Part shown: positions 54,625 through 62,847 of the stretch, piece after piece
Layout: the number at the start of each line of letters is the position of its first letter
How positions within the stretch are numbered: the first letter of the stretch is position 1
Assembly: GCF_018502625.1 (NCBI RefSeq)
Contig: NZ_CP075566.1
Span: 3,768,001 to 3,832,000 of the forward strand
Direction of reading: 5' to 3'
Length of the DNA stretch: 64,000 nt
Source of the DNA: Pseudomonas hormoni
GTDB taxonomy: Bacteria; Pseudomonadota; Gammaproteobacteria; Pseudomonadales; Pseudomonadaceae
Position numbers and translations under genes: made by a program
Notes under the pieces: generated by a model
Told to the model about the DNA's origin: nothing
Seen by the model: the letters and a program-made list of their open reading frames with translations, nothing else
The model's database searches: none

Positions 54625-55014
54625 ATGGCGATCGGCGAATCCGGCTCGTCCGCGACGGGCCCAAGCTCTTCACCGCGGCGCCTGGGTGCCGCATTCCTTG
54701 GATTGCTGCACAGCCATGTCGAACTGTTCGGCATTGAATTGCAGGAACAAAAAGCGCGCACCGTCAGCCTGTTGCTGTTCGCAGGCCTGGCACTGGTGTT
54801 TGCCTTGCTGTTGCTGGTGGGGTTGTCGACGCTTGTTCTGATCCTGTTTTGGGACACTTATCGTCTGCCCGCCATCATCGGGCTCTGCGTGTTCTACACC
54901 CTTGCGTGCATCTTCTGCGGGATGCGCCTGAGGGCGGCGATCTTTGATGAGTCCTCGCCCTTCCATGGCACCCTGGAAGAATTGGCCAATGATCGGGAGC
55001 GCCTGCTGCCATGA
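54625..55014 (+). CDS. YqjE-like phage-holin-superfamily membrane protein
   Basis: A 129-residue inner-membrane protein. LGLLHSHVELFGIELQEQKAR (amphipathic) is followed by two membrane helices (about 52-72 and 79-100) and a charged tail. It starts 2 bp after the DUF883 gene and overlaps the next gene by ATGA. The frame extends 23 codons upstream inside the previous gene, but ATG 54625 gives the family length. Function is unknown; it accompanies YqjD in many proteobacteria. Confidence 0.88.
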   Translation: MAIGESGSSATGPSSSPRRLGAAFLGLLHSHVELFGIELQEQKARTVSLLLFAGLALVFALLLLVGLSTLVLILFWDTYRLPAIIGLCVFYTLACIFCGMRLRAAIFDESSPFHGTLEELANDRERLLP

Positions 55015-55352
55015 ACCTGCCTGAACTGCCTCACAACAGCTCGCGCACGGAAATGCGCAAGGCGCTGATTCGCCTGCGCATGGAAATGCATCGCCAGGAA
55101 ATTCGCCACGAATCCGCGCAACTGCTGCAACCCTTGCAGCGGGTGCGCGGGATGACGCAAAACCTGCAGGACGGTTTCGGCATCAAGCATGCCCCGCTCT
55201 GGGGCGTGGCGGCCGTGACCCTGCTGGGCTTTTTGACCGGCAAGGGCACCAGGAGCGGCGGCGTGAGCAGCCTGACTCGACTGGTACGCCTGGGCACCAC
55301 ACTGGGACCTTTGATCAAGTTGGTCATGCAAGGTTCTGCGCCTAAACACTAA
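55011..55352 (+). CDS. YqjK-like small protein
   Basis: A 113-residue basic protein. A strongly charged helix (SRTEMRKALIRLRMEMHRQEIRH...) is followed by a weakly hydrophobic segment (LWGVAAVTLLGFLTG) and a second hydrophobic stretch near the end. It is coupled to the yqjE-like gene (ATGA overlap), matching the third member of yqjDEK. I cannot assign a function. Confidence 0.78.
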   Translation: MNLPELPHNSSRTEMRKALIRLRMEMHRQEIRHESAQLLQPLQRVRGMTQNLQDGFGIKHAPLWGVAAVTLLGFLTGKGTRSGGVSSLTRLVRLGTTLGPLIKLVMQGSAPKH

Positions 55353-55391
55353 GCCACTATCTGGCTGCATTCTTGCAACATCACCGGGATG

Positions 55392-55411
55392 AACCTCTTT
55401 ATCGAGAGGTT
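55392..55411 (+). terminator. short stem-loop after the yqj-like operon
   Basis: AACCTCT and AGAGGTT pair with a 6-nt loop 40 bp after the yqjK-like stop. There is no T-run, so termination is uncertain. Confidence 0.45.
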
Positions 55412-55475
55412 CAGACCTGCGTGCCTCCCCGGTCATCAGGTTTCATCCAAAAACAAGACCTACTAAGGAGGCCTC

Positions 55476-56639
55476 GTGATCGACGGGCAACCGCTCGCCT
55501 GCTTTCAACCGTTCATCGATACCGCCACCGGCCGTATCGCCGGCGTCGAGGCATTGGGTCGACTGCGTCAGGCCGACGGTCAACTGACCTCCGTGGGGCC
55601 GCTGTTTGCCGACCCGCGAACCCCGGCCATAGCCCTCCGCCGTCTGGATCGCCAGATCCGTGATAACGCCCTGAGCCGTTTGCACGAAGCGCCCGCCGAC
55701 TGGTTTCTCAGCCTGAACATGTCGCCGCGCTGGATCAGTCGCTTGCGCCCGGACCAAGCGCTGCCAAGCCTTAAGCAATTGAACCGGCATGGCGTCGACC
55801 CACAGCGAATTGTTTTCGAGATCACCGAACTGGGCGGCGACATCCAACGCCTGGCAGACGTGGTTGCGCGATATCGGCAAGCCGGTGCGCGGATCGCCAT
55901 CGATGATTTCGGTGCCGGTTACTCACAGCTCGATCGTGTGCTCGCTCTGCAACCGGACATCCTCAAGCTGGATATGCGGTTGTTCCAGGCCGCTGCGTTG
56001 GGCGGGCCCAGCAGTGACGTGGTCAAGGCCCTCGCGCAAATGGCGGAAAAAACCGGTTGCTGGATCATTGCCGAAGGAGTGGAAACCGAAGCGCAACTGA
56101 ATTTTGCCCTGGAGTGTGGTTCGCGTTATGTGCAGGGTTTTCTGTTCGCCCGCGCGCAAGCCGACTTCTTTGCCACCGACGCTTTTGTCGAGCGCTTCGC
56201 CGAACTGCGTCAGCGCTATGTCCAACAGAAACTGGCTGAACGCGGCCGACTGATGATCATGCGCCAGCAACTCAGCGAACTGATGGCGATCCTGCAAACG
56301 TGGGCCCAGGCGTGCGCGCCGCTCAGTGCCTTGCCACAGCTGGACGCCTTTCCCTGGCTGTTGCGCTTCTATCAATGCGACCGCCATGGCACGCAACTGA
56401 CACCGAACCTTGAATGGCGCAACAACGGCTGGGAAGCCGACGATCGTTACCTGGGACACAACTGGTCATGGCGTCCGTACTTCTATCATTTGCTGGCAGA
56501 GGGTTGGGATGAGCGCCGGCTGACGCTTTCCAACACTTACCGTGACGCCACCAGCAACCAGTACTGCCTCACTGCCGGGCAGTTTTTCAACAACGGCGAA
56601 CGACTGCTACTCATCGATATCGATGCCGCCGGGCTGTAG
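55476..56639 (+). CDS. EAL-domain c-di-GMP phosphodiesterase with C-terminal sensor-like domain
   Basis: A 387-residue soluble protein. The EAL domain (about 1-235) keeps the catalytic set: GVEALGRL (E-A-L-x-R), SLNMSP, VFEITE, IAIDDFGAGYS (D-D-F-G), ILKLDMRLF, IIAEGVET and QGFLFA. Hydrolysis of c-di-GMP is therefore likely. After a helical linker, residues 290-387 (WSWRPYFYHLL, LTLSNTYRDATSNQYCLTAGQFF, LLLIDID) look like a PAS/Cache-type module, as in YkuI-like EAL proteins. There is no membrane helix. The start is GTG 55476 with a strong AAGGAGG site. Monocistronic. Confidence 0.9.
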   Translation: MIDGQPLACFQPFIDTATGRIAGVEALGRLRQADGQLTSVGPLFADPRTPAIALRRLDRQIRDNALSRLHEAPADWFLSLNMSPRWISRLRPDQALPSLKQLNRHGVDPQRIVFEITELGGDIQRLADVVARYRQAGARIAIDDFGAGYSQLDRVLALQPDILKLDMRLFQAAALGGPSSDVVKALAQMAEKTGCWIIAEGVETEAQLNFALECGSRYVQGFLFARAQADFFATDAFVERFAELRQRYVQQKLAERGRLMIMRQQLSELMAILQTWAQACAPLSALPQLDAFPWLLRFYQCDRHGTQLTPNLEWRNNGWEADDRYLGHNWSWRPYFYHLLAEGWDERRLTLSNTYRDATSNQYCLTAGQFFNNGERLLLIDIDAAGL

Positions 56640-56707
56640 TTCCGCTTGCAGGCATCGGTGTGAAACGGGAAGCTAGGCGCTCAGTCACCTGACGGAGAGA
56701 ACCAGCC

Positions 56708-58036
56708 TTGGATTGGCAAACCCTGCTCACCCGCGAACGCCTCGGAAAGCCTCTGCACAGCCCGGAAGAACTCGGCCGCAGCCCTTTCCACAAAGACCAC
56801 GACCGCATCATTTTCTCGGGCGCGTTTCGCCGCCTCGGGCGCAAGACCCAGGTTCATCCGGTCTCCAGCAACGATCACATCCACACGCGCCTGACCCACT
56901 CGCTGGAAGTCAGTTGCGTCGGCCGTTCGCTGGGTATGCGCGTCGGCGAAACCATCCGCAGCGCACTGCCTGACTGGTGCGAACCCAGCGACCTGGGCAT
57001 GGTGGTGCAATCGGCTTGCCTGGCCCACGACATAGGCAATCCACCCTTCGGTCACTCTGGTGAAGACGCAATCCGTCACTGGTTCCAGCAAGCCGCCGGC
57101 CGTGGATGGCTGGATGCAATGAGCGAAGTCGAACGTGATGACTTCCTCAATTTCGAAGGCAACGCCCAGGGCTTCCGGGTGCTCACCCAGCTGGAATATC
57201 ACCAGTTCGATGGCGGCACCCGGCTGACCTACGCCACGCTGGGTACCTATCTGAAATACCCATGGACGGCCAAGCACGCCGATTCACTGGGTTACAAGAA
57301 ACACAAGTTTGGCTGTTATCAGAGTGAACTGCCGCTGCTGGAGCAGATCGCTCATAAACTCGGCCTGCCGCAACTTGAGGAACAACGCTGGGCACGCCAT
57401 CCGCTGGTGTATCTGATGGAGGCTGCCGACGACATCTGCTACGCGCTGATTGACCTCGAAGATGGCCTGGAAATGGAGTTGCTGGAGTACGCCGAAGTCG
57501 AGTCCCTGTTGCTGGACCTGGTGGGCGACGATCTGCCGGAGACCTATCGTCAGCTCGGCCCGCGGGATTCGCGTCGACGCAAACTGGCAATCCTGCGGGG
57601 CAAAGCCATCGAGCACCTGACCAACGCCGCAGCCCGCGCCTTTGTCGAGCAACAGGACGCGTTGCTGGCCGGCACGCTGCCTGGCGATCTGGTGGAACAC
57701 ATGCACGGCCCCGCCAAACGCTGCGTACTGAATGCCAAAGACATGGCGCGCAAAAAGATCTTCCAGGACAAGCGCAAGACCCTGCACGAGATCGGCGCCT
57801 ATACCACGCTGGAAATCCTGCTCAACGCGTTCTGCGGCGCGGCGCTGGAACAGCACAACGGTCGGACGCCGTCCTTCAAGAGTCGTCGCATCCTTGATCT
57901 GTTGGGCAACAACGCGCCCGACCCTTACGGCCCGCTACACACTTCGTTCCTGCGCATGATTGATTTCATCGCCGGCATGACCGACAGCTATGCCAGCGAA
58001 ATGGCGCTGGAGATGACCGGCCGTTCGAGCCACTGA
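56708..58036 (+). CDS. dgt: deoxyguanosinetriphosphate triphosphohydrolase-like protein
   Basis: A 442-residue HD-domain enzyme that splits dNTPs to deoxynucleoside and triphosphate. The HD metal site is seen in [37 protein letters not shown] (H-D), and [44 protein letters not shown] is the usual N-terminal block. The start is TTG 56708 ([13 protein letters not shown]) with GGAG 10 bp upstream; no ATG or GTG fits better. A hairpin follows 15 bp after the stop. Confidence 0.92.
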   Translation: MDWQTLLTRERLGKPLHSPEELGRSPFHKDHDRIIFSGAFRRLGRKTQVHPVSSNDHIHTRLTHSLEVSCVGRSLGMRVGETIRSALPDWCEPSDLGMVVQSACLAHDIGNPPFGHSGEDAIRHWFQQAAGRGWLDAMSEVERDDFLNFEGNAQGFRVLTQLEYHQFDGGTRLTYATLGTYLKYPWTAKHADSLGYKKHKFGCYQSELPLLEQIAHKLGLPQLEEQRWARHPLVYLMEAADDICYALIDLEDGLEMELLEYAEVESLLLDLVGDDLPETYRQLGPRDSRRRKLAILRGKAIEHLTNAAARAFVEQQDALLAGTLPGDLVEHMHGPAKRCVLNAKDMARKKIFQDKRKTLHEIGAYTTLEILLNAFCGAALEQHNGRTPSFKSRRILDLLGNNAPDPYGPLHTSFLRMIDFIAGMTDSYASEMALEMTGRSSH

Positions 58037-58051
58037 CGAAACCCGACTGAA

Positions 58052-58078
58052 CAGCCATTACACCATCAGGAATGGCTG
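58052..58078 (+). terminator. hairpin downstream of dgt
   Basis: CAGCCATT and AATGGCTG pair around an 11-nt loop. No T-run follows, so it may stabilise the 3' end rather than terminate. Confidence 0.45.
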
Positions 58079-58207
58079 ATCAGCCACTGAAACCCCAAGT
58101 GCGTTCAGCATTCACCGAATTCCCCTACACCTCACGCCGAGCAAACTGATCGATTGCTCGCCATTCTCGCGAAATAATGACAGGCCCCTCTGTATGAGAG
58201 ATAAAGC

Positions 58208-58612
58208 GTGAGTAATCCCAGGTTCGAAGACGATTTGCGCATCCTGCTGGTGGAAGATCATCCCTTTCAACTAAGGGCGACACAGTACCTGCTTGAAAGT
58301 TACGGTTTCACCCAACTGACGACCTCCGACAGTGCCCAAGGTGCCTTGCAACAAATGCTGGCGGCGGTGCAACCATTTGACATTCTGTTGTGCGATCAAT
58401 GCCTACCCGATCTTCCCGGGCTGGATCTGGTCAAATTCGCCAGTCATCGAGGGATGATCAAACAGGCAATACTATTAAGCAGTCTGACCTGCACAGAACT
58501 TGAAAGACTTGAAAAAACAGCAAACGCACACGGACTGCCCCTACTTGGTTACTTGACAAAACCATTGAAACAATTCGAATTCAGAAAATTATTGAGCTCA
58601 ATCCAATTATAA
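58208..58612 (+). CDS. stand-alone response-regulator receiver protein
   Basis: A 134-residue protein made of one receiver domain. ILLVEDHPFQLRAT has the acidic pair, DILLCDQCLPDLPGLDLVKFA the phospho-acceptor, ILLSSLTCTE the Ser/Thr position, and GYLTKPLKQFEF the lysine. There is no output domain. The start is GTG 58208 with GAGAGA 6 bp upstream. It lies before a BvgA-like regulator and a BvgS-like kinase in the same direction. The Roc locus of P. aeruginosa has a receiver-EAL protein (RocR) in this company, and the present receiver resembles the RocR type. It may act as a phosphate sink or competitor for the kinase. Confidence 0.85.
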   Translation: MSNPRFEDDLRILLVEDHPFQLRATQYLLESYGFTQLTTSDSAQGALQQMLAAVQPFDILLCDQCLPDLPGLDLVKFASHRGMIKQAILLSSLTCTELERLEKTANAHGLPLLGYLTKPLKQFEFRKLLSSIQL

Positions 58613-58752
58613 AAAAACAAATTTCGACACACTCCATCCAAGCACTACTTGAAACTTGCGAAGTAAAACTTTGAAACACCGACTGACACCAGTAACTCCA
58701 CCCGTCCTCATTCAAAACCTAGTTGATTCGTAGCCCCATTCCTTTTCGCTTG

Positions 58753-58766
58753 TAGGACTTTTCCTA
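58753..58766. promoter_or_regulatory. BvgA-type inverted heptad pair
   Basis: TAGGACT and TTTCCTA adjoin as two inverted 7-bp half-sites (14 bp). This equals the layout of Bordetella BvgA sites, whose heptad consensus is close to TTTCCTA. It lies 91 bp before the BvgA-like regulator start, in a 244-bp AT-rich spacer. Confidence 0.5.
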
Positions 58767-58856
58767 TATTGCTGCTTGAGGTCCGTCAGTTCATGCGTCC
58801 CATCAACTATCTGAGCTAAGGTGCGCGCTTTATTTGAGCTCGTATGGGATTTGATT

Positions 58857-59483
58857 ATGAACTCCGTTTTTATTGTCGACGATCACCCTGTCATCCGTCT
58901 TGCCGTCCGAATGTTACTGGAGCACGAAGGTTACAAAGTTGTCGGCGAATCCGACAATGGGGTTGACGCCATGCAGATGGTGCGTGAATGCATGCCTGAC
59001 CTGGTCATTCTCGATATCAGCATTCCAAAGCTGGATGGCCTTGAAGTTCTCGCGCGTTTCAACGCAATGAGTACACCGCTTAAAACACTGGTATTGACTG
59101 CGCAGTGCCCGACACTGTTTGGTATTCGCTGCATGCAATCCGGGGCGTCAGGTTATGTCTGCAAACAGGAAGAGCTGAGTGAACTGGTCAGCGCCATAAA
59201 GGCGGTATTGTCAGGTTACAACTACTTCCCCAGTCAGGCCTTGAATCCTGTCCGTGGTGATGACGTGCGTTACGCCGAACTGGAACTGTTCAAGTCAGTC
59301 AACGATAGGGAGCTGATGGTATTGCAACTTTTTGCACAAGGCCGTACCAACAAGGAAATTGCAAAAGGCATGTTTCTAAGCAACAAGACTGTCAGCACCT
59401 ATAAAAAACGACTTATGCAGAAACTCAAAGCCAAATCCCTGGTTGAACTCATCGAAATGGCAAAACGTAACGCATTAGTGTGA
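58857..59483 (+). CDS. BvgA/RocA-like LuxR-family response regulator
   Basis: A 208-residue regulator. The receiver (about 1-118) has VFIVDDHPVIRLAVRMLLE, phospho-acceptor in DLVILDISIPKLDG and GYVCKQEE. The LuxR output domain (about 145-205) has LFAQGRTNKEIAKGMFLSNKTVSTYKKRLMQKL. ATG 58857 is taken with GGGA upstream; 12 extra codons in frame lack a site. It overlaps the kinase gene by GTGA. With the BvgS-like partner it resembles the RocA1-RocS1 system that controls fimbrial and biofilm genes in P. aeruginosa. Targets here are not in view apart from a possible autoregulatory site at 58753-58766. Confidence 0.87.
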   Translation: MNSVFIVDDHPVIRLAVRMLLEHEGYKVVGESDNGVDAMQMVRECMPDLVILDISIPKLDGLEVLARFNAMSTPLKTLVLTAQCPTLFGIRCMQSGASGYVCKQEELSELVSAIKAVLSGYNYFPSQALNPVRGDDVRYAELELFKSVNDRELMVLQLFAQGRTNKEIAKGMFLSNKTVSTYKKRLMQKLKAKSLVELIEMAKRNALV

Positions 59484-62400
59484 GACACAGGATGCCCCGT
59501 CGCATAAAGGATTATCTGATTCTCGTGGCTGCAGGTTTATGCCTGAGCACCTCCGTGCCTGCTTCGCAGACTGCCAGCGAACACTTCACCCTGCTCAGTC
59601 GCTCGACGATCAGGCATCTGGATGTTCAACTGGATCTATCGCAACGAAAATGGATAACGGGCAAGCGCGAACTGATCCTGGGCACGTCGGCCCCGGACTA
59701 TCCTCCTTTCGACATGACCGTCAGCGGCAAGGATTACGAAGGTTTTACCGCCGATTATGCAGGCATCCTCGGCAAGACCCTCGGTTTACCGGTGAAGGTC
59801 CAGCGCTTTGCGTCCCGCGGGGCTGCCATCAGGGCACTGGAAAAAGGCGAGGTGGATCTGCTCGGCACGGCCAATGGATTTGAGGCTCACAATGCCGATA
59901 TCGTGCTTTCTACGCCCTACGCCGTGGACCAGCCGGTTCTGGTGACGCGGGAGGGAGAAACCCGATCCCTGACCGATGGCCTTGCCGGCTTGCGGCTGAG
60001 CATGGTGTATCACTACTTGCCACTGGAGGAAGTCAGGGCTCTGTACCCCAAAGCGACCATTACGTCCTATCCGTCCTACCAGAATGCGATCAATGCGGTG
60101 GCCTTCGATCAGGCCGATGTCTTCCTGGGCGACACCATCTCGACCCATTACATGATCAACAAGGGTTACCTGAACAACATCCGCATGGCCAACTTCGGCA
60201 AACACGAAGCCCACGGTTTCAGCTTTGCCGTGCACAGGCACAACCCGGAATTGCTCGGGATCATCAATGCCATGCTCATGGCCATCCCCGCCAGCGAACG
60301 GCAGAACATCGCCGAGCGCTGGAGTGCCGGCAGCGACATTCTGCTCACCGACCAGAAGCTACAACTCACCGACCCGGAGGAACAATGGCTGGCGCAACAT
60401 CCGGTCGTGCGCGTGGTGGTCAATGAGGCCCTTGCGCCGCTGTCGTTTTTCGACAGCAATGGCAATTTTCGCGGTGTCACTGCAGACCTGCTCGAACTGA
60501 TCAGATTGCGCACCGGCCTGCGCTTCGACATCCGACGCAGCCGAAACGATGACGAAATGATCGAACAGATCAAGGACGATAAAGCCGACGTGATCGCCGC
60601 CCTGCTCCCCAGCACCGAAGGTGATACAGCGCTGAACTTCACCCGTCCTTATCTGCAAAACTCCTTCGTCCTTCTGACTCGCAAAGCCGCCGACAGCCCG
60701 GCAAACCTTGAGCAGTTGGAGGGCAAACGCCTGACCATCGCCCAGGGCAACCCACTGGTGGACTATCTGCGCCGCGAGTTCCCGCGAATCAGGTTGATTG
60801 AAACACCGGACGCGTTCAGCGCAGTTGAGTTGCTCGCCGAAGGCAAGGCAGAAGGTTCGGTGAATTCACTGGTCATCGCCAACTACTTCATTTCATCACG
60901 GCTTTTCGAGCACACACTTCAGATCCGGACCACCATCGGCACCCGGCAGGCCGCATTTTCCCTGGCGACCGGGCGAGAGGCCAAAGAGCTGAACGCCATC
61001 CTCAACAAGGCACTCCTGAGCATCGCGCCGGAAGAACTGGGCATCATCAACAGCCGCTGGCGTGGCTATTCGGCGTCCTCGCAAAGCACCTGGCGCAACT
61101 ACCAGCGATTGTTCTATCAGATCGTGATCGGGGCCGGCGTGCTGCTACTGCTTTCCGCTGCCTGGAATGCCTACATGCGTCGCCAGATCAAACAGCGTCA
61201 GGCGGCAGAGCGCGCGCTGAACGATCAATTGACCGAGCGGCGCCAACTGTTCGAAGAGCTGCGCTGTGCGAAGGAACGTGCCGATGAAGCCAACCGCGCC
61301 AAAAGCACGTTTCTGGCGACCATGAGCCATGAGATCCGCACACCGATGAATGCGGTCATCGGTATGCTCGAACTGACGCTGAAGCGCATCGAGAGCAACC
61401 ATCCAGACCGTCCGGCCATTGACGTGGCCTACAACTCGGCCAAGGACCTGCTGGAACTGATCGGCGACATTCTCGACATTGCACGGATCGAATCCGGGCG
61501 TCTGAGCCTGAGCCCGGAACGGGTGAATCCGAATGAAATCGTGGGGTCGGTCGTGCGGATCTTCGAGGGCCTGGCTCGTCAGAAAAACCTTGAACTGCTG
61601 CTGGAGCTCAACCCGGCCAATCCGGCGATCGATGTCCTGCTGGACCCAATGCGTTTCAAGCAGGTGCTGTCGAACCTGGTCAGCAACGCCATCAAATTCA
61701 CGGAACAGGGCCAGGTCAGGATCACCGTTGAGTTGCTGGCGACGGCTGAACCCGAGCAAGTCCGGATGCTGTTGCAGGTTGAGGACAGCGGCATCGGGAT
61801 CAGCGAACAGGATCAACGACGACTGTTCGAACCTTTCGCCCAGGCCAGTGGCACCGGGCAGTCAGGCAGAGGCGGCGCCGGTCTGGGTCTGGTGATCAGC
61901 CGAAGTCTGTGCGAAATGATGGGCGGCAGCCTGCAACTGGGCAGCCAGCCCGGAGTCGGCACGCAGGTCCAGGTTTCGCTGCTTCTGCCCACTCTGCCAG
62001 TCGAGCAGGTGCCGCAAACCACTGAAACGCCCATCCACACGTCCACTGCGCCCTTGAACATTCTGGTGATCGACGATCACCCGGCCAATCGCTTGCTGAT
62101 GTGTCAGCAACTGGAGTTTCTAGGGCATCGATTCGGCGTTGCCGAGGATGGCGAGGCAGGCCTCGAAGCCTGGAAGACAGGGTTGTTCGATCTGGTGATC
62201 GTCGACTGCAACATGCCGGTCATGAATGGATACGAACTCGCTCGCGCTATCCGCGACCATGAACAGCAATCCGATCGTCCCCCCTGCACCGTTCTGGGCT
62301 TTACCGCCAACGCACAACCGGAAGAACGACAGCGCTGCAAACAGGCCGGGATGGACGACTGCCTGTTCAAGCCGCTGACGCTGACCGCCTTGAGTCAATG

Positions 62401-62797
62401 GGTTGCAGGCATCGTACCGACCGACCGAGGTCCCGCCTTCAGCCTCAAAGGACTGCACTTGTTGACGGGGGGCAACCCGGCATTAGACCTGCGACTGTTG
62501 ACCGAACTGCTCACCAGCAACCGTCTGGACCGACAAGCGTTGCAGGCGCTATCCCGGTCGAACGATCCGCAGTTGTTTCTCGATATCGCCCACAAAATCA
62601 AGGGCGCAGCCCGAATTGTCCAGGCCAACCGTTTGATCGATAGCTGCGAAGCGCTCGAACAGGCCTGCCATGAAGTTTTTTATCATGACGAAGTGGCCGA
62701 ATGCAGGAAGTCCGTAGAACGCGCAATGCTCGAGCTGGAGCAGGCATTGCAGCAACAAATGGGTCAAAACGACAAAAGCAGAACGATGGAGCCTTAA
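59480..62797 (+). CDS. BvgS/RocS-like hybrid sensor kinase
   Basis: A 1,105-residue inner-membrane phosphorelay kinase. There is a signal peptide at about 5-30. Two periplasmic family-3 solute-binding (Venus flytrap) domains cover roughly 45-285 and 290-535. A membrane helix follows near 552-572 (IVIGAGVLLLLSAAW). The HisKA domain has His617 (TMSHEIRTPMNAV), and the ATPase domain has SNLVSNAIKFTEQ, EDSGIGIS and GAGLGLVIS. The receiver has Asp909 (VIVDCNMPVMNG) and the C-terminal Hpt domain His1038 (AHKIKGAAR). Unlike BvgS it has no PAS domain between membrane and kinase. The start is GTG 59480, coupled to the regulator stop; ATG 59492 is possible. A His-Asp-His-Asp relay to the BvgA-like regulator is expected, and the stand-alone receiver may compete. 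Confidence 0.92.
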   Translation: MRHRMPRRIKDYLILVAAGLCLSTSVPASQTASEHFTLLSRSTIRHLDVQLDLSQRKWITGKRELILGTSAPDYPPFDMTVSGKDYEGFTADYAGILGKTLGLPVKVQRFASRGAAIRALEKGEVDLLGTANGFEAHNADIVLSTPYAVDQPVLVTREGETRSLTDGLAGLRLSMVYHYLPLEEVRALYPKATITSYPSYQNAINAVAFDQADVFLGDTISTHYMINKGYLNNIRMANFGKHEAHGFSFAVHRHNPELLGIINAMLMAIPASERQNIAERWSAGSDILLTDQKLQLTDPEEQWLAQHPVVRVVVNEALAPLSFFDSNGNFRGVTADLLELIRLRTGLRFDIRRSRNDDEMIEQIKDDKADVIAALLPSTEGDTALNFTRPYLQNSFVLLTRKAADSPANLEQLEGKRLTIAQGNPLVDYLRREFPRIRLIETPDAFSAVELLAEGKAEGSVNSLVIANYFISSRLFEHTLQIRTTIGTRQAAFSLATGREAKELNAILNKALLSIAPEELGIINSRWRGYSASSQSTWRNYQRLFYQIVIGAGVLLLLSAAWNAYMRRQIKQRQAAERALNDQLTERRQLFEELRCAKERADEANRAKSTFLATMSHEIRTPMNAVIGMLELTLKRIESNHPDRPAIDVAYNSAKDLLELIGDILDIARIESGRLSLSPERVNPNEIVGSVVRIFEGLARQKNLELLLELNPANPAIDVLLDPMRFKQVLSNLVSNAIKFTEQGQVRITVELLATAEPEQVRMLLQVEDSGIGISEQDQRRLFEPFAQASGTGQSGRGGAGLGLVISRSLCEMMGGSLQLGSQPGVGTQVQVSLLLPTLPVEQVPQTTETPIHTSTAPLNILVIDDHPANRLLMCQQLEFLGHRFGVAEDGEAGLEAWKTGLFDLVIVDCNMPVMNGYELARAIRDHEQQSDRPPCTVLGFTANAQPEERQRCKQAGMDDCLFKPLTLTALSQWVAGIVPTDRGPAFSLKGLHLLTGGNPALDLRLLTELLTSNRLDRQALQALSRSNDPQLFLDIAHKIKGAARIVQANRLIDSCEALEQACHEVFYHDEVAECRKSVERAMLELEQALQQQMGQNDKSRTMEP

Positions 62798-62847
62798 CTA
62801 TGCTTGGTCGCTGAGCTGTGTGTTAACCATCATGGAGAGACGCCGCA

